A stretch of 51,242 bases of DNA, taken from NCBI GenBank assembly GCA_030424665.1, contig JAUHWN010000012.1, forward strand, positions 1 to 51,242, read 5' to 3'. The stretch's first letter is position 1; each line of letters begins with the position of its first letter. Below the pieces are notes generated by a model. That model had not been told where the DNA came from, searched no databases, and was given only the letters and a program-made list of their open reading frames with translations. A program made the position numbers and the translations under genes. The stretch is from Bdellovibrionia bacterium (GTDB lineage Bacteria > Bdellovibrionota > Bdellovibrionia > Bdellovibrionales > JAGQZY01). Shown one piece after another: positions 1 through 8,537 of the stretch.

Positions 1-841
1 TAGCAGCAATGAGGTCGTCCGTTTTTAAACCGATGGCCAAACCAAAATCAACGGCCATTTTAATAATCGTATTCACCCCATCAATATAAAAAAGGTAAGC
101 AATCAAAAAAATGAATAGCTCTCTGTACTGGCGAATATGCTTAATGGTTTTGATGAAGGTTTGAACACCTTCTCTTATCCATTTTTTCGAAGATCCACCC
201 TTGGCCTCATCTTCATTAACGTAGAGAAACAAGGGTATACTAAATACGAGCCACCAGACTCCTACCGTAAGAAATGACCAGCGTACGGCTTCGGCTTTGT
301 CAGCGAAACCAAATAACTCCGGTTTTAGGGTCATAAAAACGTTTACTACCAGTAAGAGTGCTCCCCCCAGATAACCCAGAGCAAATCCAAAACCCGAAAC
401 GAGATCGAACTTATCTTTTGTTGTGATCGAGACCAGGAGAGAGTCATAAAAAATATTAGCTCCAGCAAAGCCAATTGTTGAAAGCACGAAGAGAGTAACG
501 GCCAAAAACCAGGAGTTCTGAGGAACGAAGAATAATCCAATAGTCGTGATCACTCCGAGGAGCATGAAAACTTTTAGAAAACTCTTTCGCTTTCCTCCGC
601 GATCTGCAAGCGCTCCTAAAAGAGGAGCTGTAAAGGCGATAAAAAGAGCTGCCAGTGAATTTCCCCAGCCCAGGTGAAAAGAGCTTTCATTAACCGATAG
701 GTCACCTGCCCAGTAATTTTTAAAGAATACAGGAAAGAATACGGCCATAACAGTTGTAGCAAAGGCACTATTCGCCCAATCGTAGAGGGCCCAGGACCAA
801 ATAGTTCGATCAAATTTCAGTTGTTTCAAAAGACTTTTCAT
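1..841 (-). CDS. MFS transporter, UMF1 (Atg22-like) family, partial
   Basis: Integral inner-membrane transporter; the reading frame runs open off the left edge, so only the first ~280 of an expected ~430-450 residues are here. I translated it by hand. The N-terminus carries the family signature WALYDWANSAFAT, followed by a GALADRGGKRK loop between TM2 and TM3, the FYDSLL segment, GFALGYLGG, and AYLFYIDGVNTI near the window edge. These are hallmarks of the UMF1/Atg22-like branch of the major facilitator superfamily (family knowledge). The substrate is unknown; yeast Atg22 exports amino acids from the vacuole, but bacterial members are uncharacterised as far as I know. It is transcribed divergently from the Pcp-like gene, with only 40 bp between the two start codons. 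Confidence 0.9.
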   Translation of the reverse strand, partial: MKSLLKQLKFDRTIWSWALYDWANSAFATTVMAVFFPVFFKNYWAGDLSVNESSFHLGWGNSLAALFIAFTAPLLGALADRGGKRKSFLKVFMLLGVITTIGLFFVPQNSWFLAVTLFVLSTIGFAGANIFYDSLLVSITTKDKFDLVSGFGFALGYLGGALLLVVNVFMTLKPELFGFADKAEAVRWSFLTVGVWWLVFSIPLFLYVNEDEAKGGSSKKWIREGVQTFIKTIKHIRQYRELFIFLIAYLFYIDGVNTIIKMAVDFGLAIGLKTDDLIAA

Positions 842-881
842 TTTTAACTTTTACCTATCCAACTATCAAAACGGAGAATTC

Positions 882-1427
882 ATGATTTATCTCACGGGAT
901 TTGAAGCCTTTGCCCACTTCGAGGAAAATCCAACAAAAAAGTTAGTCACCGCCGTCGATCGTAAAGGAGTTCAGGCCAGTGTCCTTCCAGTTGAGTATGA
1001 ACGCGCTTTCGCAACAATGAAGCAAACAAAGCCCGGCTTGTCGAAAACTATTATTCACTTTGGAGTATCTGATCGCGCTCCGCGTTGGCAACTCGAATAC
1101 TATGCCCATAACCTAAGACATTGCCCAACAGAGGGGAGAGTTGCAGAGAGAATTCGAGAGGAGGGGCCGGAGGTGATTAAAACTTCAGCACCCGTCGTGG
1201 ATTGGCTGAATCGACTCAACGAAAAGGACCCTGGATCGACGGAGCTATCGACCTCTGCGGGGACCTATGTGTGCAATGACCTCTACTACCTGAGTCTTTT
1301 GCAGTACTCTTCTGAGAGTGAGATTCTGTTTATCCATGTGCCGGATTTTGGCACTGATGAGAATCATAATTTCGAGAGGCAAAGTCGTCGTTTGGCCCAC
1401 CTTTTACAAATTATTTCAGACAAATGA
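882..1427 (+). CDS. pcp: Pyroglutamyl-peptidase I-like cysteine peptidase (C15)
   Basis: Cytoplasmic peptidase that would remove N-terminal pyroglutamate from peptides. The 181-residue protein has the C15 layout: the N-terminal TGFEAF motif (residues 5-10), a glutamate in RWQLEYYAHN (Glu72), the nucleophile in SAGTYVCNDLYY (Cys131) and the histidine in FIHVP (His152). All three catalytic positions are therefore present. It is shorter and more divergent than typical Pcp (about 210-215 residues), so substrate range may differ. There is no signal peptide. A GGAG motif lies about 6 bases before the ATG. The next gene, the FKBP lipoprotein, is 95 bp downstream and probably has its own promoter. 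Confidence 0.82.
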   Translation: MIYLTGFEAFAHFEENPTKKLVTAVDRKGVQASVLPVEYERAFATMKQTKPGLSKTIIHFGVSDRAPRWQLEYYAHNLRHCPTEGRVAERIREEGPEVIKTSAPVVDWLNRLNEKDPGSTELSTSAGTYVCNDLYYLSLLQYSSESEILFIHVPDFGTDENHNFERQSRRLAHLLQIISDK

Positions 1428-1522
1428 CTTCAGTCTCGAAGCGTTAAAGGCGAAGACTTGCCTAATAAAAGAGGTTCAGCTAGCCTCGTAATCTGGTGAT
1501 ACCAAAAAGGGGTAATTTATTT

Positions 1523-2302
1523 ATGAAAAAACTAATGGGCCAATTGGTCGTATTATTAGTCACAGCAGGTTTACTGGCCTCATGTAATGAGAAGTCCGGC
1601 GGAATTGGAAAAACTCCAGATCTTAAGACAGACGACGAGAAATCACTCTATGTCATCGGACACGATATGGGGACAAAACTCCAATCTCTTAATCTTAAAG
1701 GAAACGAATTTAGTATTCTTTTAGCGGGAATTCGCGATGGTGTTGAAGAGAAGGAATCGCCCATCAAGCAAAGAGAATTTCTTCCGAAAATTACGGCTAT
1801 GATTCGAAAAAGAACTGAGGAAATGAAGAAGAAAGAAGAAGAAGCTTCGACGGCTTTCCTCGAGAAAATGGCCAAGCAAGACGGCGTTACAAAACTTGAA
1901 TCCGGTATGATGATTAAAGAAGTTAAAGCGGGTGAAGGTGCAATGCCTAAAGCGACTGAAAAAGTAAAAGTTCACTATCACGGAACTCTTCGCAACGGAA
2001 AAGTTTTTGATTCTTCTGTTGATCGCGGAAAGCCAGCTGAGTTTGCGCTTAACCGAGTCATCCCTTGTTGGACTGAAGGTTTGCAGAAGATCAAGAAGGG
2101 TGGGAAAGCTGAACTCTACTGTCCACCAAAGCTCGCCTATGGCGATCGTGGCGCTCCACCAAACATTAAGCCAGGTGCTGCTCTTAAGTTTGAAGTTGAG
2201 CTCATTGATATCCTAGGTGAAGCTCCGGCTCCAAAAATGCCAGATTTCTCAAAAATGATGGGAAAGATGAAAAAGGATCAGAAGGACTCTAAAAAGAAGT
2301 AA
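1523..2302 (+). CDS. FKBP-type peptidyl-prolyl isomerase lipoprotein (Mip/FkpA-like)
   Basis: Envelope-anchored prolyl isomerase and probable periplasmic folding helper. From the ATG at 1523 the protein is 259 residues, with a lipoprotein signal ending in LLASC (Cys21). Next comes an N-terminal helical dimerisation region rich in Lys/Glu (about residues 40-130), as in Mip and FkpA, then a complete FKBP_C domain (KVKVHYHGTLRNGKVFDSS through KFEVELIDI). The tail is Met/Lys-rich (about 235-259). A GTG 27 bases upstream extends the frame, but it would bury the signal peptide; the AGGGG at 1508-1512 favours 1523. The gene ends at a strong hairpin terminator. Confidence 0.93.
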   Translation: MKKLMGQLVVLLVTAGLLASCNEKSGGIGKTPDLKTDDEKSLYVIGHDMGTKLQSLNLKGNEFSILLAGIRDGVEEKESPIKQREFLPKITAMIRKRTEEMKKKEEEASTAFLEKMAKQDGVTKLESGMMIKEVKAGEGAMPKATEKVKVHYHGTLRNGKVFDSSVDRGKPAEFALNRVIPCWTEGLQKIKKGGKAELYCPPKLAYGDRGAPPNIKPGAALKFEVELIDILGEAPAPKMPDFSKMMGKMKKDQKDSKKK

Positions 2303-2329
2303 TATGGAGCTCACAGATTAAACAAAAAA

Positions 2330-2354
2330 AGAACCCGAAAGGGTTCTTTTTTTT
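2330..2354. terminator. Bidirectional rho-independent terminator
   Basis: Stem AGAACCC / GGGTTCT with a GAAA tetraloop. It is flanked by an A-run on the left and an eight-T run on the right, so it can end transcription both of the FKBP gene (+) and of the ferredoxin gene (-), which converge here. Confidence 0.93.
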
Positions 2355-2398
2355 ATTCTAAAACTTTCTTATACTTCGGAGTTTCTTATCTTAAAGGC

Positions 2399-2683
2399 TT
2401 ACTCGGGCCATTGAACAACGAGTTCATCGGCACGGGGCTTGGCTTGGCAGGTGAGAATTTCTCCGTCTTTGACCTCGTCTTCCGTTAAAGCATCCCATTC
2501 CTCCATATAAACTTCACCTTTAGTCAATGTGGCTTGGCATGAGTTACAAGTGCCAGACATGCAGGAGTAGGGGGCGTCGATTCCATTTTTTAAGGCTGCA
2601 TCGAGAATGGTTTCATCGCGATCGACTTCGATTTTGTGGATTTCTGCATCAAGGTGGATTTCTACTTTAGCTTTTTCAGACAT
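2399..2683 (-). CDS. 2Fe-2S ferredoxin (plant type)
   Basis: Small cytoplasmic electron carrier of 94 residues. The four iron-sulfur ligands are visible: CMSGTCNSC (Cys-x4-Cys-x2-Cys) and a fourth Cys in ILTCQA about 37 residues later, the plant-type fold also found at the C-terminus of PaaE/Hmp-type reductases. The start at 2683 has AGGAGA 6-8 bases upstream; a longer frame to 2731 has no such site. The partner reductase or oxygenase is not in the window. The LysM/barrel gene lies upstream on the same strand, 73 bp away, so co-transcription is possible but not shown. The gene converges on FKBP. Confidence 0.92.
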   Translation of the reverse strand: MSEKAKVEIHLDAEIHKIEVDRDETILDAALKNGIDAPYSCMSGTCNSCQATLTKGEVYMEEWDALTEDEVKDGEILTCQAKPRADELVVQWPE

Positions 2684-2756
2684 TCTCGTCTCCTGGTTGA
2701 GAAAGCAGTGTGCGCAAAAATAGGGGCTCAATCAAGTTTTTACGGATTGAGCCATT

Positions 2757-4121
2757 TTAGAAATTTTGTGCCCAATTAATTTGGCCCTGAGCGCTGAGAG
2801 TATCCTGAGATGATATGTCGCCTTCTTGATTGTATGCTTGAAATCCAGCGCTAATGGACAAATCGCTGCGATCGATAGGTATCACCAGGCCGAGCTGTGC
2901 CGATCCGAGGGCCGCTGCACGCAGCTGTTTACCTGCCACCGAGTGGGGAAGGATCATCGCTCCACCAGCACCAGCGAGGAATCGAAGTTGCCCAGGGAGC
3001 CCAGTTGTAAATTCAACCTGGCCGCCGGCTCGATTTTGCCAGGTTCGATCGAGACCCAATACTTTCGGTTCAATGTAGAAAGCATGAACTTCCTGTCGCG
3101 TTTCTGAATAGACACTGAAACGCCAGTTGGGGCTCGTCATATAGCTCAGCTCAAACCGGTATTCGAAGTAATCGGTACTCTCCTGTTGAACTGCGAGTTG
3201 ATCTTTGTCTTTAAACTTTAACTGTCGGTAACCGTAACCAATGCGACTTTGCCAGTTTTTATTCCAATCCCAAGAAAAATCGCCATGTATGCGAAAGCCG
3301 GCATCTGATTGAAGTTGGAGGAGTTCTGGGTATTCAATAAGAAAGACTTTTATTTCGGTTAAGTTAATTCCAGTTTCGATCGAAGCTCTTCGATCTGTTT
3401 CACGAGGAGAGTAGACACTGCTCGTTGAAGTCGTAAGCTGGCTCGAATTTTTTAAAATTTGCTGATCTTCGACATAGTCATTTTTAACGACTTTTCGCGC
3501 GGGAAGACTCCGTGGAATTTTCTTTTTGCCCTCTGAGCTATCTATCTTGAGAGTTTCTTCAATAAGAGGAGTCGATGAGTCACCCTGGTTGAGTAATGGT
3601 GGTGTCGCTGCCGTTTTATCGGCTGCCTCAAGGGCTTTTGTCTTGTCTTTTTCTACAATATCAGGAGAAATCACAACGGGACCGGTCTTTAGAGGACTCG
3701 TTGTTTCTGATTGGCTCATATCAATGGCAACACTTTTGCCACCTTCATTGACGGCGACGATTTCAGAGTCGATCGGAGTGTCGATGACATTTCTTTTTAC
3801 GTAACGCGGAGTTTTCTTTTCGTCTTTCCACTGCATGGGGATGCGCACAACTCGGCCAGGAATAAGCCTGCGACCATTATTTTTTATGGCGTGGGGATTG
3901 AGTTCGATCATCTTACTGATTTTGCTTTTCGAATTGTAGTTCTTGATTCCCTTTTTCTTTAAAATGCCGGTGATGGTATCTCCACTTTTTATCTCGTGGG
4001 GTATATAGCGAATCACTTCAACGGCCCCAATCCCTGGTGTAAAAACCAGTATTGCGAAAAGTAGAAAAAGAATAAAAAGCGGTTGAGTGGTTTTTGCGTT
4101 AAATAAGCTGTGTCGATACAT
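2757..4121 (-). CDS. LysM-domain protein with C-terminal outer-membrane beta-barrel-like region
   Basis: Exported 454-residue protein. A hydrophobic segment (about residues 13-33) acts as signal peptide or anchor. It is followed by one LysM domain (about 40-96, with IKSGDTITGILKKKG and the closing IPGRVVRIP), which in known families binds peptidoglycan glycan. Residues 100-230 are Ser/Thr/Lys-rich linker. From about 240 the sequence alternates polar and hydrophobic residues with many aromatics and short turns, and it ends in NWAQNF. A terminal Phe is typical of outer-membrane barrels recognised by BAM. The start at 4121 has AGGAG 8 bases upstream and is preferred to the longer frame to 4205. 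The barrel assignment is inference; LysM is clear. Confidence 0.8.
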   Translation of the reverse strand: MYRHSLFNAKTTQPLFILFLLFAILVFTPGIGAVEVIRYIPHEIKSGDTITGILKKKGIKNYNSKSKISKMIELNPHAIKNNGRRLIPGRVVRIPMQWKDEKKTPRYVKRNVIDTPIDSEIVAVNEGGKSVAIDMSQSETTSPLKTGPVVISPDIVEKDKTKALEAADKTAATPPLLNQGDSSTPLIEETLKIDSSEGKKKIPRSLPARKVVKNDYVEDQQILKNSSQLTTSTSSVYSPRETDRRASIETGINLTEIKVFLIEYPELLQLQSDAGFRIHGDFSWDWNKNWQSRIGYGYRQLKFKDKDQLAVQQESTDYFEYRFELSYMTSPNWRFSVYSETRQEVHAFYIEPKVLGLDRTWQNRAGGQVEFTTGLPGQLRFLAGAGGAMILPHSVAGKQLRAAALGSAQLGLVIPIDRSDLSISAGFQAYNQEGDISSQDTLSAQGQINWAQNF

Positions 4122-4455
4122 TGAATTACTCCTAATGGTCACCCGTAACCCGCTCCCGTCTGAATTCCTCTCAGACATTAAAACAAAATAAGATAAGCGA
4201 GTCATTTATAGAGTAGAGCAAGCTCGGGGCCATATATTCTCTAAATGAGCCATCGAGAGTGCAATAAATTGGATTTGAATCTGAGATAGGGGCTTGTAAT
4301 TACGGGTTCTTCACTTTTGGTCACAAATGGGCAGAGTCTGTAAAGTGCTTGGACAAATCAAGGCTGCAAGTCCCTGATTCAAAATGAGATAAGATCCCTA
4401 AATCTTTATGAAATCCACCACTTAATGACCTGAAATCCTTAGCCTGGCCCCTTGA

Positions 4456-6084
4456 ATGACCGATCTAATAACTGTGAGAGTGACCACCGTTTTTGGATTA
4501 GCTTTAATACTGATTTTTCCCTTAGCAGTAAGTACTGAAGAGGAGATTCTCGGTTATTACCGAAGTAACGTGGATATGGATATTCCCATGCGTTCGGGGC
4601 CTACGACCAGTGGTGTTCGACTTCCTGTAGAGGTGCCGGCCGGATCAGTTATAACAGTCATCGGTCGCGATCAAGACTCTTCTGGCAACCTCTGGTTGCG
4701 CCTAGCGGACCAGTCCGGTTTAAGTTGCCCCGAGAGCGGTTGCTGGATTGCGGCCACCTACCAAGGAACGAGTCGCTTTGATGAAATCGATGGACCTCGT
4801 ACCGATATAATGTTGAATCCCTATCAAGACTATTTAGATCCTGGGCAGGCTGTTCACCGATGCGACCTTGAGAACGATGTGTTTCAGTTATTGGGACTCT
4901 CGGGGGTTCGCATGAAAAGTCGCGAAGAGCTTCGCCGGTGGATGTGGTGCTTTACCAATCCCCAGGGCCAAGGAAGCCTTAATGACGCCGACGGAGCCAG
5001 TGGTTGGAATCTCTATCGACAGGTGGAAGATCAAATTGAAATTGTCTCCGAAGTCACGGGTTTGCCCTATGCCTTCTTGGCATGTAAGTGGTGGCGTGAA
5101 TCTCGTTTTGATGCCGATGCTGTCAGTGGTTCTGATGCTCGTGGAATTGGTCAATTTAAGTTCGACACTATGCTCGATCTTGAGCGTTTGATGTCGCGGA
5201 CATCAAATCGCGCCCATGAAGAGTTGCGCCTTCAGGCACTTCTCGAGAATGCTCCCCAGCCGGGTGACCCTCGATTTGCCCAGTGGGAACGGGATATCAG
5301 CTACATGCGTAGAATTCTACAGAGTCGGGCGAGAAGGGATCTCCTCTATACCGACTGGCGCGAAATGACAACGGCCCTTGGCGCAACAAATGACCCCTAT
5401 CAAGTTTATCCACAGCAATTGGATCCCCAAGGTTTTTGTGCGGGTGAAGAAACCTATCCTGTTCAACTCGAAGTTTGTTTAACTGAAGATGGGACTGCGG
5501 TTTCGCAACGGACGATCATTCGTGATGGACGCTTTGAAGCGCGAAGTCCGGCCCCAAACTGTCCACGGATCGAGTACCGCGAACATCCAAATTTTAGTGA
5601 AACCCGGTGTGATAACTGGGAATACAATAATCCGCTTTGGTCCATGGCGGCTTCAGCGCTTTATCTTAAAGATCTAACGATGGAACTCGATCATCGCTAT
5701 CAATACGATTGGTCCGAACCAGCTTTGTTTAGACAAGAAAATTCAATATACACCAATGACCAAAGGGCCCTAGAAGCGATGGTGCAAGGGTCGGGTGGAG
5801 ATATGGATGTTATTACTCGCAGCCTTAACGATATGCCGAGAGATTTTTTGTTATTGGTGGCGGCCGCCTACAATGCGGGACCCGGTGGCGTCTCTGAAAT
5901 GATGGCTCGAGGAGTGAATCTCGATCAGTGGTTGGCTTATTTAGGAGAGACGGGAAGGCTTGCTGAAACACGGGCCCACATGCAAAGCATACGCGACTGC
6001 ATGGAGCCAGGGCAATTTACATTGGACTCACAATTGGGAGAAAACCCCAATGGTCGTTGTGATGAGCCGGGGTGGGAGCAATGA
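4456..6084 (+). CDS. Lytic transglycosylase (SLT-type) with N-terminal SH3-like region
   Basis: Exported murein-cleaving enzyme of 542 residues. It has an N-terminal signal segment (about 8-25), an SH3b-like stretch (about 32-102, with PMRSGPTTS and GCWIAA), then a goose-lysozyme/SLT core. The catalytic glutamate is probably Glu215 in KWWRESRF, followed by SDARGIGQF, which matches the SLT ES...G(A/I)GLMQ layout. The C-terminal AAYNAGPGGV is the second conserved SLT motif. About 240 residues lie between these motifs, longer than in ordinary SLT domains, and they include a Cys-containing insert. No convincing ribosome site precedes the ATG, so the start is less certain. Its stop overlaps the next gene's start (ATGA). 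Confidence 0.86.
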   Translation: MTDLITVRVTTVFGLALILIFPLAVSTEEEILGYYRSNVDMDIPMRSGPTTSGVRLPVEVPAGSVITVIGRDQDSSGNLWLRLADQSGLSCPESGCWIAATYQGTSRFDEIDGPRTDIMLNPYQDYLDPGQAVHRCDLENDVFQLLGLSGVRMKSREELRRWMWCFTNPQGQGSLNDADGASGWNLYRQVEDQIEIVSEVTGLPYAFLACKWWRESRFDADAVSGSDARGIGQFKFDTMLDLERLMSRTSNRAHEELRLQALLENAPQPGDPRFAQWERDISYMRRILQSRARRDLLYTDWREMTTALGATNDPYQVYPQQLDPQGFCAGEETYPVQLEVCLTEDGTAVSQRTIIRDGRFEARSPAPNCPRIEYREHPNFSETRCDNWEYNNPLWSMAASALYLKDLTMELDHRYQYDWSEPALFRQENSIYTNDQRALEAMVQGSGGDMDVITRSLNDMPRDFLLLVAAAYNAGPGGVSEMMARGVNLDQWLAYLGETGRLAETRAHMQSIRDCMEPGQFTLDSQLGENPNGRCDEPGWEQ

Positions 6085-6641
6085 TGGCTTGGACTCTGAT
6101 GGTTAAAAAGAGATTTTTACCGAGCTTCATTTTGCTGTTGGCTCTATTTCTTTCGCAAAAGATAAATTCCCAGACCCGGTTTCAGGTGGGACTTGATGAA
6201 AAAGATTTTTTTCGAAACTGTCCTTTCAAGGGCCAGTCCGACCCTATCGCAAAGAATGAGAAGAAAATTAAAAAGAAACTGAAATCGTGGAAAGCAGAGG
6301 AATACATGGAATGGTATTCTGAGCAAAAAAGAGTTCAAAGTTTTGAGAGTCAATTTGTACAATTGTTTTTACCCCAGTTTATTCCGACCAATGATCTAGC
6401 AAAAAAGTCATTAGATGGCTGTTGGCCTCATTTTTATGAACTTTATCAATCGAGCCGAGGAATACCATTGCCCGGTAATAAAAAAATAAGTTCTAAGGAA
6501 CGACTTCAGAGTTACAAAGACTGGTCATCATGTTTGAGTAGAGTATACGGAGGACGCCCCTCTAAAACCGCCCTCCGTATGATGAATTGTTTTAAACCCC
6601 GAAACTCAAAAGTAAAAAAGAAAAAGAAACCTAAGAAATAG
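6081..6641 (+). CDS. Small secreted Cys-containing basic protein, unknown
   Basis: I do not recognise this family. The 186-residue product begins at an ATG overlapping the transglycosylase stop codon (ATGA), so the two are almost certainly translationally coupled. It has a signal peptide (about residues 8-32), four cysteines in the mature part (in NCPF, DGCW, SSCL, MNCF) that could form two disulfides in the periplasm, and a very basic tail ending in a run of lysines. The basic tail could bind nucleic acid, lipid A or teichoic-like polymers, but that is speculation. Context suggests an accessory to the transglycosylase. A GTG start 9 bases earlier is possible. Confidence 0.75.
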   Translation: MMAWTLMVKKRFLPSFILLLALFLSQKINSQTRFQVGLDEKDFFRNCPFKGQSDPIAKNEKKIKKKLKSWKAEEYMEWYSEQKRVQSFESQFVQLFLPQFIPTNDLAKKSLDGCWPHFYELYQSSRGIPLPGNKKISSKERLQSYKDWSSCLSRVYGGRPSKTALRMMNCFKPRNSKVKKKKKPKK

Positions 6642-6708
6642 ACTAAGAGTTTTTCATCCTGAAGCCCTCTGTCTTAGAAATTAGACCGTCCTGGTCATGA
6701 CTCTATTA

Positions 6709-6984
6709 CTAAGGTTCTAGTGCTTGAATCGAACTTGTTTTGTACAGATCTTCGCCTCTTAGCAGTGCCTTATACTCAGTCACCGAACGATCTTTATTCT
6801 TGATCTTCTTAAGAAGCTTAAGTGCGATCACGTCGCTTTCTTGATCTTGTTTGAGGATCTTCTTTTGTACGAATTCTGGGTTGTTGAGCGAATTCCATGA
6901 ATTCACAGTTTCAACAACGGCCAAATCCTCAGATCCCATGGCTTGAATTGAAAAAAGTAGAATGAGTGCGATAAGTTTTTTCAT
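6709..6984 (-). CDS. Small secreted protein, unknown
   Basis: A 91-residue product with a clear signal peptide (MKKLIALILLFSIQAMGS) and a short, charged mature part of about 74 residues without cysteines. GGGAGG sits 8 bases before the ATG, so translation is well supported. I recognise no domain. It lies 95 bp downstream of selO on the same strand and converges with the basic secreted protein gene. It could be a periplasmic helper or an exported peptide; nothing in the sequence decides. Confidence 0.7.
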   Translation of the reverse strand: MKKLIALILLFSIQAMGSEDLAVVETVNSWNSLNNPEFVQKKILKQDQESDVIALKLLKKIKNKDRSVTEYKALLRGEDLYKTSSIQALEP

Positions 6985-7079
6985 TTCGGACCTCCCTCGT
7001 CCTGCATAGTAGACAGCGAAGATCGACTTGAGGGTTAGTCGAATTCATTCATATATTTTTATGGCTAAGCAAAGAAATA

Positions 7080-8486
7080 CTAACTAGTACTAAGGTCGAG
7101 ATCGCGAAAGCTTTGGAAGGATTTAACCGTTTGATTGAACATTTCCCAATCATCATCATCACTTATTTTCTTCCAAATCTCTTCAATGCGATCAATATGG
7201 AGGTGTAGGGCCTCTTTATTTTCTACAATATAGGGATGAGAGTTTTTCGACGGAAATGCTTTGATTTTGTCAAACAGGTCTGGAGCTATGGCCCATGCGT
7301 CGGCTGCAGGACTTTGTGCCTGAGCCTCCGCTAGGCTTTGATATCTACAGACGTCGTGAAAAAATTGTGGATAGGAGATTTTAGACTTCTGAAGGAAACT
7401 AAAGCAGAGGCTGATAAAATTTTCTATAACTTCTTCATTGAGATCACTCGTAGTGAGACTCCGGCCCATTCGATTTAAAAAACCATGCAAAAACTCGCGA
7501 TTGAGTTCGTCAGAAAAACCATCAAGGTGCTTAATAAGATTTTTTTCGCTGTCGAAATCGGTAAAACACAGAGCGAGTTGGTGGAGAGCCCAGAAAACAG
7601 ACTCCGGCTGCCTAGAAAAGCTATAGAGACCCTGGGAATCAAAATAGGCGGCCGTAAAGTGAGGATCGTAATAGGGGAGGAAACGATAGGGGCCATAATC
7701 AAAACTCTCGCCTGAGATATTGATATTGTCCGTGTTGAGAACTCCGTGAACAAAGCCTGCAACCATCCACTGTGCGCAAGTTCGAGCTGTACTTTTGCTG
7801 ACTGCTTTTAGAAAAGCAGAAATTTTCTCCTGATAGGTGACGCCAGAAATTGAAGGATAATAATTTTCAATACAGTAATTGAGTAGCATTTCTATATTTT
7901 GCTTTTGCTCGAAGTATTTTAATCTCTGAAAGGTTCCAATACGTATATGCCCTCTATTGAGTCGTACGAGAACCGCCGAACGAGTTGGAGAGGGTTCGTC
8001 ATTTCTTTGTAATGCTTCACCAGTTTCAAAGACACTGAGAGTTTTTGAGGTATCGACTTGAAGTGTTTCTAAAAATTCTGTGGCGAGTATCTCTCTGACA
8101 GCACCTTTGAGCGTTAAACGACCATCTCCACCGCGGGAATAGGGCGTTTTTCCACTACCCTTGGTTCCACAATCGAGAACCTGTCCCTTCTGGTTCTCAA
8201 ACTGCGCAAATAAAAAACCTCTGCCGTCTCCAAGATCGGGGTTGTAATGCCTAAACTGATGGCCGTGGTAGCGCAGAGCCAATGGAGTTTCGATATTATC
8301 AGGAAAGGATTTGAAGCGGGCAAAGTGATTGCGGACTTCTTCGTCACTCAGTTGTTCGAGACCGATCGTACTGGCAGCACGTTTGTTCCAATAGATAGGT
8401 TTCTCTTGGGGGAAATCTGCACATTGAACAGGATCGTAAAACTCGGACCCCAGTTTATAAATAATGGGGGTAGATCGGTAAGGCAT
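7080..8486 (-). CDS. selO: Protein adenylyltransferase SelO (YdiU family)
   Basis: Pseudokinase-fold enzyme that transfers AMP from ATP to Ser/Thr/Tyr of target proteins; in E. coli it acts in redox homeostasis (family knowledge). The 468 residues match the bacterial SelO length (about 480). Visible hallmarks are ALRYHGHQF, DLGDGRGFLF, the lysine-containing LDCGTKGSGKTPYSR segment, GGDGRLTLKGAVRE, and the active-site block VHGVLNTDNINI followed by FDYGPYRFL. It has no C-terminal selenocysteine context. There is no clear ribosome site before the ATG. It follows the lipoprotein gene on the same strand after 51 bp. Confidence 0.95.
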   Translation of the reverse strand: MPYRSTPIIYKLGSEFYDPVQCADFPQEKPIYWNKRAASTIGLEQLSDEEVRNHFARFKSFPDNIETPLALRYHGHQFRHYNPDLGDGRGFLFAQFENQKGQVLDCGTKGSGKTPYSRGGDGRLTLKGAVREILATEFLETLQVDTSKTLSVFETGEALQRNDEPSPTRSAVLVRLNRGHIRIGTFQRLKYFEQKQNIEMLLNYCIENYYPSISGVTYQEKISAFLKAVSKSTARTCAQWMVAGFVHGVLNTDNINISGESFDYGPYRFLPYYDPHFTAAYFDSQGLYSFSRQPESVFWALHQLALCFTDFDSEKNLIKHLDGFSDELNREFLHGFLNRMGRSLTTSDLNEEVIENFISLCFSFLQKSKISYPQFFHDVCRYQSLAEAQAQSPAADAWAIAPDLFDKIKAFPSKNSHPYIVENKEALHLHIDRIEEIWKKISDDDDWEMFNQTVKSFQSFRDLDLSTS

Positions 8487-8537
8487 AATTATATTTAGTA
8501 CACTTTAAACGGCAAAACAACTAACAAGAGCTATTTA

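Noticed and set aside
1496-1522. Upstream GTG start for the FKBP lipoprotein
   Set aside because: It would put nine extra residues in front of a well-formed lipoprotein signal, and the ribosome site fits 1523.
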